From positions 1 through 34,849 of the forward strand of contig JANQJC010000142.1 of NCBI GenBank assembly GCA_028281825.1: a stretch of DNA of 34,849 bases, given 5' to 3'. Below, piece after piece: positions 24,388 through 33,468 of this stretch. A program made the position numbers and the translations under genes. The number at the start of each line of letters is the position of its first letter. Positions within the stretch are counted from its first letter, which is position 1. This DNA comes from Flavobacteriales bacterium. Lineage in GTDB: Bacteria; Bacteroidota; Bacteroidia; JANQJC01. The notes below the pieces were generated by a model. That model was not told the origin of the DNA. It was given only the letters and a program-made list of their open reading frames with translations, and did no database searches.

Positions 24388-24684
24388 ATGACCAAATTTG
24401 GAGATATAATTAAATCTGAAAAGCCGGTATTAATCGACTTTTATGCTGAATGGTGTGGCCCATGCAAGATGATGGCACCCATACTTCAGGACCTGGCAAA
24501 AGAGGTGGGAGATAAAGCCCGCATTTTGAAGATAGATGTGGATAGAAACCCTGAAATAGCTAATGTGTATCAAATACAAGGGGTTCCCACTTTAATGCTA
24601 TTCAAGAATGGAGAGCTTAAGTGGCGCCAATCTGGGGTTGTTCCCGTTAATGCCTTGAAGCAAATGATAGAGCAAAACATGTAA
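24388..24684 (+). CDS. Thioredoxin
   Basis: A 98-residue thioredoxin without signal peptide. The active site is WCGPCKM, with C23 and C26, and the cis-proline loop is [14 protein letters not shown]. It is slightly shorter than E. coli TrxA (109 residues) because the N-terminal strand is reduced. In this cluster it would reduce persulfides on the rhodaneses and release sulfide or recycle their cysteines. Its TAA stop shares one base with the ATG of the next gene (TAATG at 24682-24686), so translation is coupled. Confidence 0.95.
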   Translation: MTKFGDIIKSEKPVLIDFYAEWCGPCKMMAPILQDLAKEVGDKARILKIDVDRNPEIANVYQIQGVPTLMLFKNGELKWRQSGVVPVNALKQMIEQNM

Positions 24685-25577
24685 TGGAAAGATACCTAAA
24701 AATATTTTTAGGGTCCTTTTCAAGCTATTGGGATTACCTTGTCCACGAAGTAACGCACCCGCATTGGGGCAACTACTTCTACTGGTTGATAGGGGTTTCC
24801 TTATTGTTTTGGGTCTTAGAAATAGTTATCCCTTGGAGACAAAAGCAACCTATCATCAGAAAAGACTTTTGGTTGGATGGCTTCTATATGTTCTTCAATT
24901 TTTTCATCTTTTCATTAATAGGATATAATGCCGTTTCCAATATCGCAGTGGAGCTTTTCAATGACTTTCTTGGTCTTTTTGGTATCACCAACCTGGTAGC
25001 CATTGAGGTGAACTCATGGCCTGTTTGGGTCCAGCTATTAACACTCTTTGTAGTCAAAGACTTTATCAATTTCAACACCCACCGGTTACTCCACAGGGTT
25101 CCTTTCCTTTGGGAGTTTCATAAAGTTCATCACTCTGTTCAACAAATGGGTTTTGCTGCACACCTTCGCTATCACTGGATGGAAAATGTGGTTTACGCTG
25201 TCATCCAATACATCCCTTTATCCATGATTGGCTTTGGCATCCAGGATTTCTTTATTGTGCACATCTTTGCAACCGCAATCGGGCACTTCAATCATTCTAA
25301 CATCAACATTCCATTAGGGCCTCTCAAGTATATTCTCAACAACCCTCAAATGCATATTTGGCACCACTCAAAAGAAGTTCCTGAAAATATGAGATATGGC
25401 ATGAACTATGGCATTTCATTAAGCATTTGGGATTACATATTTAGAACCAATTACATTCCCTCAAGCGGCAGAGATATAGTGCTTGGTTTTAAAGGTGATG
25501 AAACTTTTCCTGGAAGCTTTATTGAGCAAGAGCTTTATCCTGTATTACAACCCAATCGAAGGAATCCAAAAACTTAG
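24684..25577 (+). CDS. Sterol desaturase/fatty acid hydroxylase family membrane protein
   Basis: A 297-residue integral membrane protein with about four hydrophobic helices. Its histidine clusters bind a di-iron centre: HRLLH, HKVHHS and HIWHHS, plus HFNHSN between them. The WEFHKVHHSVQQM region is the family hallmark. These enzymes hydroxylate or desaturate lipid chains with oxygen, or cleave ether lipids. It starts within the thioredoxin stop codon and closes the sulfur operon. The substrate is not known. Cytophagales make sulfonolipids from cysteate-derived bases, so a link between sulfite chemistry and lipid hydroxylation is conceivable, but nothing in the sequence proves it. The 25578-25764 gap after it has no clear terminator. 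Confidence 0.9.
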   Translation: MERYLKIFLGSFSSYWDYLVHEVTHPHWGNYFYWLIGVSLLFWVLEIVIPWRQKQPIIRKDFWLDGFYMFFNFFIFSLIGYNAVSNIAVELFNDFLGLFGITNLVAIEVNSWPVWVQLLTLFVVKDFINFNTHRLLHRVPFLWEFHKVHHSVQQMGFAAHLRYHWMENVVYAVIQYIPLSMIGFGIQDFFIVHIFATAIGHFNHSNINIPLGPLKYILNNPQMHIWHHSKEVPENMRYGMNYGISLSIWDYIFRTNYIPSSGRDIVLGFKGDETFPGSFIEQELYPVLQPNRRNPKT

Positions 25578-25764
25578 GCTTTTTTGTTTAGAATCATTTG
25601 TAGACATCACTTTACCCCTTGAATAAAACAAAATAAAACCTTCTCTTAAATTTTTCGTTCCAACTCCCAACCAATCAAGGTATTTTTTCGTGCATTGGGT
25701 TGAGAAAAATTAGTATCTTGCTCTGTTTCTTTAAAGTGAACAGCGCATACTTGTAGGATTATAC

Positions 25765-28700
25765 GTGAAAAATACAATTTTAAGAATAGGGGCTTTTGTG
25801 TTGTTATCCTTGATAAGTAACCATCTGGTGTACTCTCAAGGGTGTGTTAATGCTGATTTTTCCAATAACGATTTCACCAACTGGACAGGTAGAACTGGAA
25901 GTTGTTGCCCCATCAACATGGGTGGCAATGGAATTGTAAACGGAAGGCACACCATCATGACCGGTGCTGGTACTGACCCGAATGCCTGCGATGACATTAC
26001 TGTTGTCGCTCCCGGTTACACTTATTCTGCAAGACTTGGCAACCCTGCTGTAGGAGCTCAGGGTGAAAGACTTTCATATACCTACAACGTTCAGGCTGGT
26101 AGTGAACTTTTTACTTACCAATACGCCGTGGTGCTGCAAGACCCAGGCCACTCAGCGGCAGACCAACCAAGATTTGAGATTAGGGTACTTGATGGAAATG
26201 GACAACTCATCAGCCAGCAATGTGGATATTATCAGGTAACGGCTGCTGCTAATATACCAGGCTTTCGTACATGTGGTGGTAGTGTAAGGTATCGTGCCTG
26301 GACACCCGTGGGAATTGATTTATCAGCGTATATAGGACAAAATGTTACCATCGAGTTTACAACAGGTGATTGCGATTTAGGAGGACATTACGGTTATGCC
26401 TACATCGTTGGCGAGTGTAACCCTCTAGAAATTCAGGTGGATTACTGCCCAAGTAATAGCAACGTGGCTACTTTAACTGCCCCTGCTGGTTTTACCTATC
26501 AGTGGAACACTGGTGCAACTTCCCGTAGTATCTCAATCGCTGACCCGCCTAATGGAAGTCAATATTCTTGCACACTTACTGCAGTAACAGGCTGTCAAGT
26601 AACGCTTAATGCAACCATCACTTCAACTGCGGTAAACACCCTATTTGATTATCCACCACCTTGCCCCAATGCTCCAATTCAGTTTAATGACCTTACTACT
26701 TCAAACATTGGATCTATTGTTACATGGGAGTGGGACTTCGGTGATGGAACAACTTCAGACCAACAGCATCCAACTCATACTTATGCCTCTAGCGGTTTGT
26801 ATAACGTTTCACTAAATGCGATAACTGGAAGTGGATGCCAAGCTACTTATGTTGAAACAGTTGATGTTAATCCTGTTCCACAAGCTGGTTTTGCAGCACC
26901 AACAGTATGTGATGGGACACCTGCAACAATTACGAACACCACATTATTCCCTAATACTATTGGTTCATGGGAATGGGATTTCGGAGATAATACTCCTGTT
27001 AACACAACCAATTGGGATGCTACCCATACTTACGATAGTGCAGCTACATATGATGTAACTTTGATTACGCGCTCTCATAATGGTGCCTGTACTGATACAG
27101 CTACTGGACAAATAACCATTGCTCCATTACCAACTGCAGGCTATACTTTTAACGATGTGTGCTTCGGCACTCCTGTCGATTTCACCAATACTTCTCAGGG
27201 GAATATCACCAATTCGGTATGGGACTTCGATCACAACTCTCCACCTGGTTATGAGCCTGAACCACAACATGACTTCCCGGCTCCTGGCGATTATGATGTT
27301 GAGTTGATTGCTACCAATGTGCATGGTTGCAGTGATACCGTAGTTCAAACGGTAACTGTTAATGCAAATCCACATTCTAGTTTTGACTTTGGCAACGTAT
27401 GTGCTGGTGCAAACATTTCTTTCACCAATTCTAGTGTAATGCCCCCAAACAATAACATCACCGATTGGGTTTGGGATTTCGGTGATGGTTCAAATCTTGA
27501 CTCTACCAACTGGGAGCCTACACACAGTTTTTCTCCTGGCAACTATTACGTGACCTTGGTTACACATTCCCCAGGAAGAGCTTGCTCTGACACCCTTGGC
27601 GATTCGGTAAGGGTGTTTAACCCTCCTGTCGCAGCATTTGATTTCCAAAATGTTTGTTTGGGTCAAGCAATGATTTTCACCAACCAATCTTCAGGTGATA
27701 TCACTAGTTGGGAATGGGATTTTGGAGATAATAGTGCTGTTAATTACAACCCAAATATTGCCCACACTTACGACTCTGCCATAACATACGAAGTCGAACT
27801 TCAAGTAATGACTATTTACGGTTGTTCAGATTCTGTAACACAAACCGTGGAAGTATACCCTTCTCCAACAGCATCTTTTGAAGCTGAACCTGTGTGTGAA
27901 GGAGAAATAAGTAATTTCACAAGCAGCGCCACCATTCCTCCTCAGTCCAGCATAGTTAGATACCAGTGGAACTTTGCTGACTTAACTCCTACAGTTGATG
28001 GGCAAACCGTTAATCACGCTTATACAAACCCTGGCAATTTCAACGTAACCCATTATGTGTACTCAGATGAAGGTTGTATTGATTCGATAATCCAGACCGT
28101 GGTGGTTAATCCAAAACCAGTGGTTGATTTCGCTGGCGAACCAAAAGAAGGGTGCTCTCCAGTATGTGTGGATTTCAGAGACCTTTCAGGCATCATGAGC
28201 GGTACCAATGCAGAATTTTACTGGCTTTTTGGCGATGGAAATTTCTCTCCCGCACAAAACCCGACCCACTGTTATAAAAACTTGTCAAGTGATAGCCTAT
28301 CAGCAAATGATGTAACCCTAACCGTTACGTCTGACAAGGGCTGCGTTAGCTCTCTAAGGAAAGACCAATATGTTCAGGTATATCCAACCCCTGAAGCAGG
28401 TTTTGATTACGAACCAAAAATTACAACGCTTGTTTTCCCTACAATCAGTTTCTACGATGAGTCTGTTGACGCTACTCAATGGTTATGGAACTTCGGTGAT
28501 ATTCAGGTAAACAACACCTCAGAAGCTCAAAACCCAGAATATACCTATTTGGATACAGGCACCTACAGTATTACACAAGTGGTTTATAATGACTTTGGGT
28601 GCACAGATAGTATAGACGTAACTGTAATTGTGAACCCCGATTATACAGTATACATACCAAGTGCATTTACTCCAGATGATAATGAGGTGAATGATGAATT

Positions 28701-28920
28701 TTATGTGACAGGAATTGGAATTCAAGAATTTGAAATAAGAATATTTGACCGTTGGGGCTCAATGGTTTATTTCTCAAAAGACATCAATGAAGGATGGGAT
28801 GGTGAAGTAAGAAACCAGGGCAGAACCTCCAAGCAAGATGTGTACGTGTACACAGTGAAAATCCTGGATATGCTTGGCGAAGAACATAGCTACAACGGAA
28901 AAGTGATGCTTTTAAGATAA
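25765..28920 (+). CDS. Secreted PKD-repeat protein with gliding-motility C-terminal domain (first of tandem pair)
   Basis: A 1051-residue surface protein. It starts at a GTG, supported because a signal peptide begins there (KNTILRIGAFVLLSLISNHLVYSQG). Residues about 26-225 form a beta-rich head with several cysteines that I cannot assign to a family, followed by a small domain to about 295. Eight PKD repeats follow (about 300-955), each with a variant of WEWDFGDG and of HTY..G.Y.V.L. The PKD repeats mostly carry one cysteine early (VC) and one near the end (GC.D), so each could form a disulfide. The last 93 residues are the CHU_C/type B sorting domain (YIPSAFTPDDNEVNDEF, IFDRWGSMVYFS, GWDGEVRNQ). 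It is exported by the type IX system and displayed or secreted like SprB-family adhesins. Confidence 0.92.
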   Translation: MKNTILRIGAFVLLSLISNHLVYSQGCVNADFSNNDFTNWTGRTGSCCPINMGGNGIVNGRHTIMTGAGTDPNACDDITVVAPGYTYSARLGNPAVGAQGERLSYTYNVQAGSELFTYQYAVVLQDPGHSAADQPRFEIRVLDGNGQLISQQCGYYQVTAAANIPGFRTCGGSVRYRAWTPVGIDLSAYIGQNVTIEFTTGDCDLGGHYGYAYIVGECNPLEIQVDYCPSNSNVATLTAPAGFTYQWNTGATSRSISIADPPNGSQYSCTLTAVTGCQVTLNATITSTAVNTLFDYPPPCPNAPIQFNDLTTSNIGSIVTWEWDFGDGTTSDQQHPTHTYASSGLYNVSLNAITGSGCQATYVETVDVNPVPQAGFAAPTVCDGTPATITNTTLFPNTIGSWEWDFGDNTPVNTTNWDATHTYDSAATYDVTLITRSHNGACTDTATGQITIAPLPTAGYTFNDVCFGTPVDFTNTSQGNITNSVWDFDHNSPPGYEPEPQHDFPAPGDYDVELIATNVHGCSDTVVQTVTVNANPHSSFDFGNVCAGANISFTNSSVMPPNNNITDWVWDFGDGSNLDSTNWEPTHSFSPGNYYVTLVTHSPGRACSDTLGDSVRVFNPPVAAFDFQNVCLGQAMIFTNQSSGDITSWEWDFGDNSAVNYNPNIAHTYDSAITYEVELQVMTIYGCSDSVTQTVEVYPSPTASFEAEPVCEGEISNFTSSATIPPQSSIVRYQWNFADLTPTVDGQTVNHAYTNPGNFNVTHYVYSDEGCIDSIIQTVVVNPKPVVDFAGEPKEGCSPVCVDFRDLSGIMSGTNAEFYWLFGDGNFSPAQNPTHCYKNLSSDSLSANDVTLTVTSDKGCVSSLRKDQYVQVYPTPEAGFDYEPKITTLVFPTISFYDESVDATQWLWNFGDIQVNNTSEAQNPEYTYLDTGTYSITQVVYNDFGCTDSIDVTVIVNPDYTVYIPSAFTPDDNEVNDEFYVTGIGIQEFEIRIFDRWGSMVYFSKDINEGWDGEVRNQGRTSKQDVYVYTVKILDMLGEEHSYNGKVMLLR

Positions 28921-28924
28921 TATT

Positions 28925-31900
28925 GTGCGCTTTTCACTTATTACCATATTACTAATTTCTTTATGCCATTTCGCTAAGGCGCAATTGGTGGTGGATGATA
29001 CCTATACAGGTCAGCAGCTGGTTGATATAATAGTTGCAGATGGAATTTTTGTAAGTAATGTCAATCTTATTTGTCCTACGGGAGGGAGTGGTTATTTTGA
29101 CGGTAGTGCAACCAACATTGGCATTAACACCGGGGTTCTGCTAACAAGTGGCAGTGCAACAGGTGCCAACGGACCAAACAATGATGCGGGCGCTGGAGTA
29201 TGCGGTAATGGCCAGGGAGACCCTCACCTGGAAGCTATTGCAGGCGAAACCATTTTTGATGCATGCATATTGGAGTTCGATATTGTGCCTACCTGCACCC
29301 CTCTGACATTCTCTTACGTCTTTGCATCGGAGGAATACCCAGAGTATATCAATCGTGAATTCGTTGATGCAATGATAATTAACATTGACGGACCTGGTTT
29401 TGGTGGGCCCACCAATCTCGCCCTGGTCCCTAATGGAAATCAGCCAGTCAACATAGGTACTATTAATAGTGGCTCAAATAGCACTTATTACAATGGCAAT
29501 TCTGGTGGTAACAGTATACAATATGATGGTTTTACTACTGTTTTAACTGCCACTGCCAATATCCAGCCATGCGAAGAATATCATGTGAAGATTGGCGTTG
29601 GAGATGCCTCAGATTGCATTTTTGACTCTGGCCTTTTCATCGCCGAGAATAGCATGGACTGTGGTGTAAGCAACGCGGTTACTGTTGATGTCAACGAAGG
29701 GCCCTTTCCTCCAATTGAGGGCTGCCAGGATTACACTATAGAATTCTGCAGGCAAGGTAGCACGCAAGACCCTTTTGACCTAAATTTAATTATTGAAGGT
29801 ACTGCAACCAATGGTGTTGATTACCCCGCTCTACCAACTTTAGTTACCCTGCCAGCAGGGGTTCAGTGCACTACCCTTACTATTGACCCACCAGCTGATT
29901 TTGTAACTGAGGGTATGGAAACCGTTCACATCATTTATCAAGCTATCTCAGGTGGTTGTCAGGTGCTTGATACGGTTATCGTTGAAATTGCTGATGACCA
30001 AAACTTATTACCTGACTTCTATAATAACGATGTATGTATTGGATCAACAATGTTTTTTAACAATACAACAACCATTGACCCTCCTGGTGTTGTAACTGAC
30101 TTTGTATGGCGTTTCGGAGACCCACAAAATGGTACTGTTAATACATATAATGCCTCCTACCAATACGCACAGCCCGGCGATTATGAAGTCACCTTAATAG
30201 CTACAAGCACCACAGGATGCATTGATTCAATTAAAGATAGTGTACATGTATATGATTATCCTACTGCTGATTTTGTGCAGGGCAATAATGTTGTTTGCCT
30301 GGGCGAAGAAATTAGCTTTGTCAACACCTCATTGCAACCGAGTAATGATGTTATAGGTCAAACTTCGTGGAACTTTGGCGATGGCGGTAATGAAAGTACA
30401 TGGGATGCTACACATACCTATTCAATTCCCGATACTTTTCCTGTTGTGCTTACTGTTTACTCTGATGTTTTGGGGTGCTCAGATAGCCATCGTGATACTG
30501 TGATTGTTTTACCTGCTGTTAGGACCAATTTCATTTCAACAAATGTGTGTTTAGGCAATGATATGAACTTTGTAAACACATCCACTGGGTATGACCAAAA
30601 CACCATTTGGGAATGGGATTATGATGATATGACCCCTTACGGAGACATGTTTAATACCAGTCACAACTACCTGTTACCAGATACCTACGATGTAAGGCTG
30701 GTAGGTATAACCCCTAACGGCTGCAATGATACCACCATTCGTCAATATTATGTATTTGATGCACCAGTTGCCTATTTTGAAGTGGAAGACATTTGTGCTA
30801 ATGAATTAGCCTATTTTGATAATCTTTCCACTCCTCCTGTAATGGGCGACTTAGGTTCTTGGTTCTGGTTGTTTAGTGACCAAACCAGTTCCTCTGCATA
30901 TAGCCCCACTCATTTGTTCCCAACACCACCAAATAACTATGATGCAACACTCATAGTGTACAATTCGAACCTAAGTTGTTCTGATACCTTCAGCACAAGC
31001 TTAGTTGTGGCACCCATTCCTGATGCCAACTTTACAGTAGGCAATGTTTGCCATGGTGAAGAAGTCGCCCCTATAAACAGCACAGCAGGCGTTGTAAATC
31101 AATGGGAGTGGGACTTCGGTGATGGTAGCCCAATTGATGGCTCCCCTACCCCTATTCATACCTATACTGACCCAGGGACTTATCAAATTGAGCTAACAGC
31201 AACCAATGCTTTTGACTGTGCAGATTCCATCATTCAAACCGTGAGGATTTATAACCTACCAGAAGCTGATTTTTCTGCTAACCCAGCTTGCGCAGGCGCC
31301 CCTATTCCATTTCAAAACCACAGTACAATAGCTTTCCCTGAAAATATCATATACTGGATTTGGGACTATGACCACGGGCCAGGTGTAGACACAATTATTA
31401 GTGCCAGCCACACCTACACATCAGGTGGTACATATTTCCCTGAATTATTGGTCCTTTCAGGAAATGGTTGCCGTGATTCTGTTACTATTCCACTTACCGT
31501 TTATCATGTTCCAGACATTGATGTAGAGCTTGATACTACTCAGGGCTGCTCTCCTGTTTGTGTTCAGTTTCAAGACTTAAGCACCTTGCCAGGAGATAGC
31601 ATGATATCCTGGCTTTGGAACTTTGGGGATTTAAATCAAAGCACAACTAGAAACCCTTCACATTGCTATGGAAATGAAGACCCATATAATTCTAAGTTTT
31701 ACGATGTAAGCCTAACGATTAAGACCGATAGCGGCTGTCAGGCTACGAAAATCTTTGATAAGCTTATTGAAGTTTACCCCCAACCCGAAGCAGAGTTTGA
31801 CTGGACACCTGACCCTGTAAGCCTTTTTGACCCTACGGTTACCTTTATTGACCAGAGTTTGGGGGCTTCATATTGGGGCTGGAATTTTGGCCAAGAAAAC

Positions 31901-32323
31901 ACCATTGCAGATACATCGTGGTATCAAGAACCTGAATATACTTTCACTACTTACGGTGATTTCCCAATCACTTTGATAGTAGAGAATCAGGAAGGATGTA
32001 GAGATACGCTGGTAGAAAACATGCACATCATTCCAGACTATACCCTGTATGTGCCTAATGCCTTTACACCAGATGGAGATACGCTAAACGCCAAATGGGG
32101 CCCCAAAGGTTTTGGTTTAAAATCAATTGAAATCCGAGTATTTGACCGCTGGGGCAGGCTCGTTTTCTTCAGTGATGACTTAAGTCGCCAATGGGATGGT
32201 TATGATAGAAGTCATCAAGAATCACCTCAAGGGGTTTATGTGTATGAGATAGTTGCTGAAACCCTATACAAAGAGGTGTACAACTACAGTGGCAAACTGG
32301 TGTTGATGAGAAGGGATGATTAA
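28925..32323 (+). CDS. Secreted PKD-repeat protein with choice-of-anchor L head and gliding-motility C-terminal domain
   Basis: A 1132-residue surface protein starting with GTG four bases after the previous stop; the signal peptide (RFSLITILLISLCHFAKAQ) fixes the start. Residues about 20-245 match the choice-of-anchor L type head: DDTYTGQQLVDIIV, GIFVSNVNL and FSYVFASEEYPEYIN with FVDAMIINIDGPG. About 255-360 resemble a Calx-beta-like segment (NLIIEGTATNGVDY, FVTEGMETVHI). Eight PKD repeats follow (about 365-1035), then the CHU_C/type B domain (YVPNAFTPDGDTLNAKW, VFDRWGRLVFFS, QWDGYDRS). It shares repeat number and tail with its upstream neighbour but has a different head. Export by the type IX system and a role in adhesion or gliding are inferred. 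Confidence 0.93.
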   Translation: MRFSLITILLISLCHFAKAQLVVDDTYTGQQLVDIIVADGIFVSNVNLICPTGGSGYFDGSATNIGINTGVLLTSGSATGANGPNNDAGAGVCGNGQGDPHLEAIAGETIFDACILEFDIVPTCTPLTFSYVFASEEYPEYINREFVDAMIINIDGPGFGGPTNLALVPNGNQPVNIGTINSGSNSTYYNGNSGGNSIQYDGFTTVLTATANIQPCEEYHVKIGVGDASDCIFDSGLFIAENSMDCGVSNAVTVDVNEGPFPPIEGCQDYTIEFCRQGSTQDPFDLNLIIEGTATNGVDYPALPTLVTLPAGVQCTTLTIDPPADFVTEGMETVHIIYQAISGGCQVLDTVIVEIADDQNLLPDFYNNDVCIGSTMFFNNTTTIDPPGVVTDFVWRFGDPQNGTVNTYNASYQYAQPGDYEVTLIATSTTGCIDSIKDSVHVYDYPTADFVQGNNVVCLGEEISFVNTSLQPSNDVIGQTSWNFGDGGNESTWDATHTYSIPDTFPVVLTVYSDVLGCSDSHRDTVIVLPAVRTNFISTNVCLGNDMNFVNTSTGYDQNTIWEWDYDDMTPYGDMFNTSHNYLLPDTYDVRLVGITPNGCNDTTIRQYYVFDAPVAYFEVEDICANELAYFDNLSTPPVMGDLGSWFWLFSDQTSSSAYSPTHLFPTPPNNYDATLIVYNSNLSCSDTFSTSLVVAPIPDANFTVGNVCHGEEVAPINSTAGVVNQWEWDFGDGSPIDGSPTPIHTYTDPGTYQIELTATNAFDCADSIIQTVRIYNLPEADFSANPACAGAPIPFQNHSTIAFPENIIYWIWDYDHGPGVDTIISASHTYTSGGTYFPELLVLSGNGCRDSVTIPLTVYHVPDIDVELDTTQGCSPVCVQFQDLSTLPGDSMISWLWNFGDLNQSTTRNPSHCYGNEDPYNSKFYDVSLTIKTDSGCQATKIFDKLIEVYPQPEAEFDWTPDPVSLFDPTVTFIDQSLGASYWGWNFGQENTIADTSWYQEPEYTFTTYGDFPITLIVENQEGCRDTLVENMHIIPDYTLYVPNAFTPDGDTLNAKWGPKGFGLKSIEIRVFDRWGRLVFFSDDLSRQWDGYDRSHQESPQGVYVYEIVAETLYKEVYNYSGKLVLMRRDD

Positions 32324-32335
32324 CCTCCATCAGTA

Positions 32336-32848
32336 ATGGAAACTACCATCTATACAACCTCAATGGACCAATATGTTACTTTGGTCAGCATCGGTAACAT
32401 CATTTTATTTATAGTGCTATCCATATTAGGAATCTATCTTATCCGTAGTTCGAAAAAGCAAGAAGGATACACACGTAAAATGAATTTCGCTGGTGGAATA
32501 TTCCTGCAAATAATCATATTACTGCCACTGAGTTCCTGTGTTCGAACCTTTATAAAACACTACGAAGTAAACGAGACGGCATTAATTATCCACAGGCCAA
32601 CAGATGCTATTCAAGTGCCTATTGTAGAAATAACAGAAGTAAAACCCCTTTCTGAAGGTTTTGAAATAAAAAAATCATGGGGTAATAATGGTATGTTTGG
32701 TTATTCAGGTGAGTTTACCAATCCTGAAATTGGGCGTTTTACCATTTATGCAAAGAATACTGAAAAGCTGGTGCTTATCAAAACTATCCATCAGGGAAAT
32801 ATAGTTATCGCACCAGACGATATCGCAATTATAGAGGAGTTAAACTGA
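32336..32848 (+). CDS. Membrane protein with bacterial PH-like domain
   Basis: A 170-residue protein with two hydrophobic helices at about 14-36 and 48-65, then a soluble C-terminal part of about 100 residues. That part has the pattern of the bPH family PF10882: YEVNETALIIHRPTDAIQVPIVEITEV, then GNNGMFGYSGEFTNPEIGRFTIYAKNTEKLVLI and a final GNIVIAPDD. Its biochemical role is not known; such domains usually sit on the cytosolic or outer face of membranes. It begins 12 bases after the PKD gene, so it is likely in the same transcript. A second ATG nine codons in (32363) is possible. The LSSC in helix two is not a lipobox because it is too far from the N-terminus. Confidence 0.75.
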   Translation: METTIYTTSMDQYVTLVSIGNIILFIVLSILGIYLIRSSKKQEGYTRKMNFAGGIFLQIIILLPLSSCVRTFIKHYEVNETALIIHRPTDAIQVPIVEITEVKPLSEGFEIKKSWGNNGMFGYSGEFTNPEIGRFTIYAKNTEKLVLIKTIHQGNIVIAPDDIAIIEELN

Positions 32849-32855
32849 TGAGTAA

Positions 32856-33401
32856 TTACTCTTTGATTGGGTCAAAGTCTTGACCATCTATTTCTTCAGT
32901 CGGCACTTCAACCTGAATAAATGGATGCTCTGATAACTTATGGCATGAGTTACATGAACTTACTAAATTTTCAAAAGCGTCTACCCTCTTTGTACTCTCC
33001 GGTTTTTCCAGCTCTTGCTCCATATTCTCTATTGCAGGCATTAGCTTGTCTAGCATCAAAACACTGATGTGAACCCCTTCATGGTATACATCATCTTCAA
33101 TTATCTCTTCCGCTATTTCCTCAATCTCCTCCAAATAAAACAGGGATAGTTCTTGATTTTCATGCTTTATCGCACTCCCTAATTTATTTTTGAAATAGAA
33201 AAACTTTGACATCTTTTCACCCAGGGGATATTCGTGTTCATGATTATCTCCAACATCGTCATCATCATGTTCATGATGCTCGTGCTCAGTTTTGTATTGT
33301 TTGTGGTGAAGCTGCTTTTCTAGAGAATGCAACCTGTAAAACAACATTCCGATAAGTACCAGCATTAGCACTAGTACTACTATAATAGGGGTATTCTTCA
33401 T
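32856..33401 (-). CDS. Membrane-anchored c-type cytochrome-like protein with His/Asp-rich segment
   Basis: A 181-residue protein. Residues 5-22 form one membrane helix, so the remainder is probably periplasmic. Residues 32-57 are crowded with histidine and acid (HEHHEHDDDD, then DNHEHEY), a likely metal-binding stretch. Residues 62-145 look helical, and one CxxCH haem-binding motif (C150, C153, H154) lies near the C-terminus. A helical bundle ending in CxxCH recalls cytochrome c' and c556, but similarity is only in outline. Without a haem it could be a zinc or copper protein. The stop lies eight bases from the convergent PH-like gene. A TAATTTTG -7 box lies at 33424-33417. Confidence 0.7.
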   Translation of the reverse strand: MKNTPIIVVLVLMLVLIGMLFYRLHSLEKQLHHKQYKTEHEHHEHDDDDVGDNHEHEYPLGEKMSKFFYFKNKLGSAIKHENQELSLFYLEEIEEIAEEIIEDDVYHEGVHISVLMLDKLMPAIENMEQELEKPESTKRVDAFENLVSSCNSCHKLSEHPFIQVEVPTEEIDGQDFDPIKE

Positions 33402-33416
33402 AACTTAAAAGGACAA

Positions 33417-33444
33417 CAAAATTAGTTTTATTGATACTCTACAA
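33417..33444 (-). promoter_or_regulatory. Candidate promoter of the cytochrome-like gene
   Basis: On the minus strand TAATTTTG at 33424-33417 matches TAnnTTTG exactly, and TTG at 33444-33442 lies 17 bases upstream, a little close for the -33 element. Transcription would start near 33410, close to the ATG at 33401. Confidence 0.4.
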
Positions 33445-33468
33445 TGAAAACTCAATGTAAAGTATTTC

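Noticed and set aside
26700-28600. Repeated similar DNA blocks that could suggest a CRISPR or satellite array
   Set aside because: The period is about 240-270 bases, the blocks are diverged and in frame, and they encode PKD domains. There are no short identical repeats with unique spacers.
32850-32861. GAGTAATTACTC palindrome between the PH-like and cytochrome-like genes
   Set aside because: It could fold only into a four-base stem, it overlaps the end of the cytochrome-like gene and lacks a T-run. Too weak to call a terminator.
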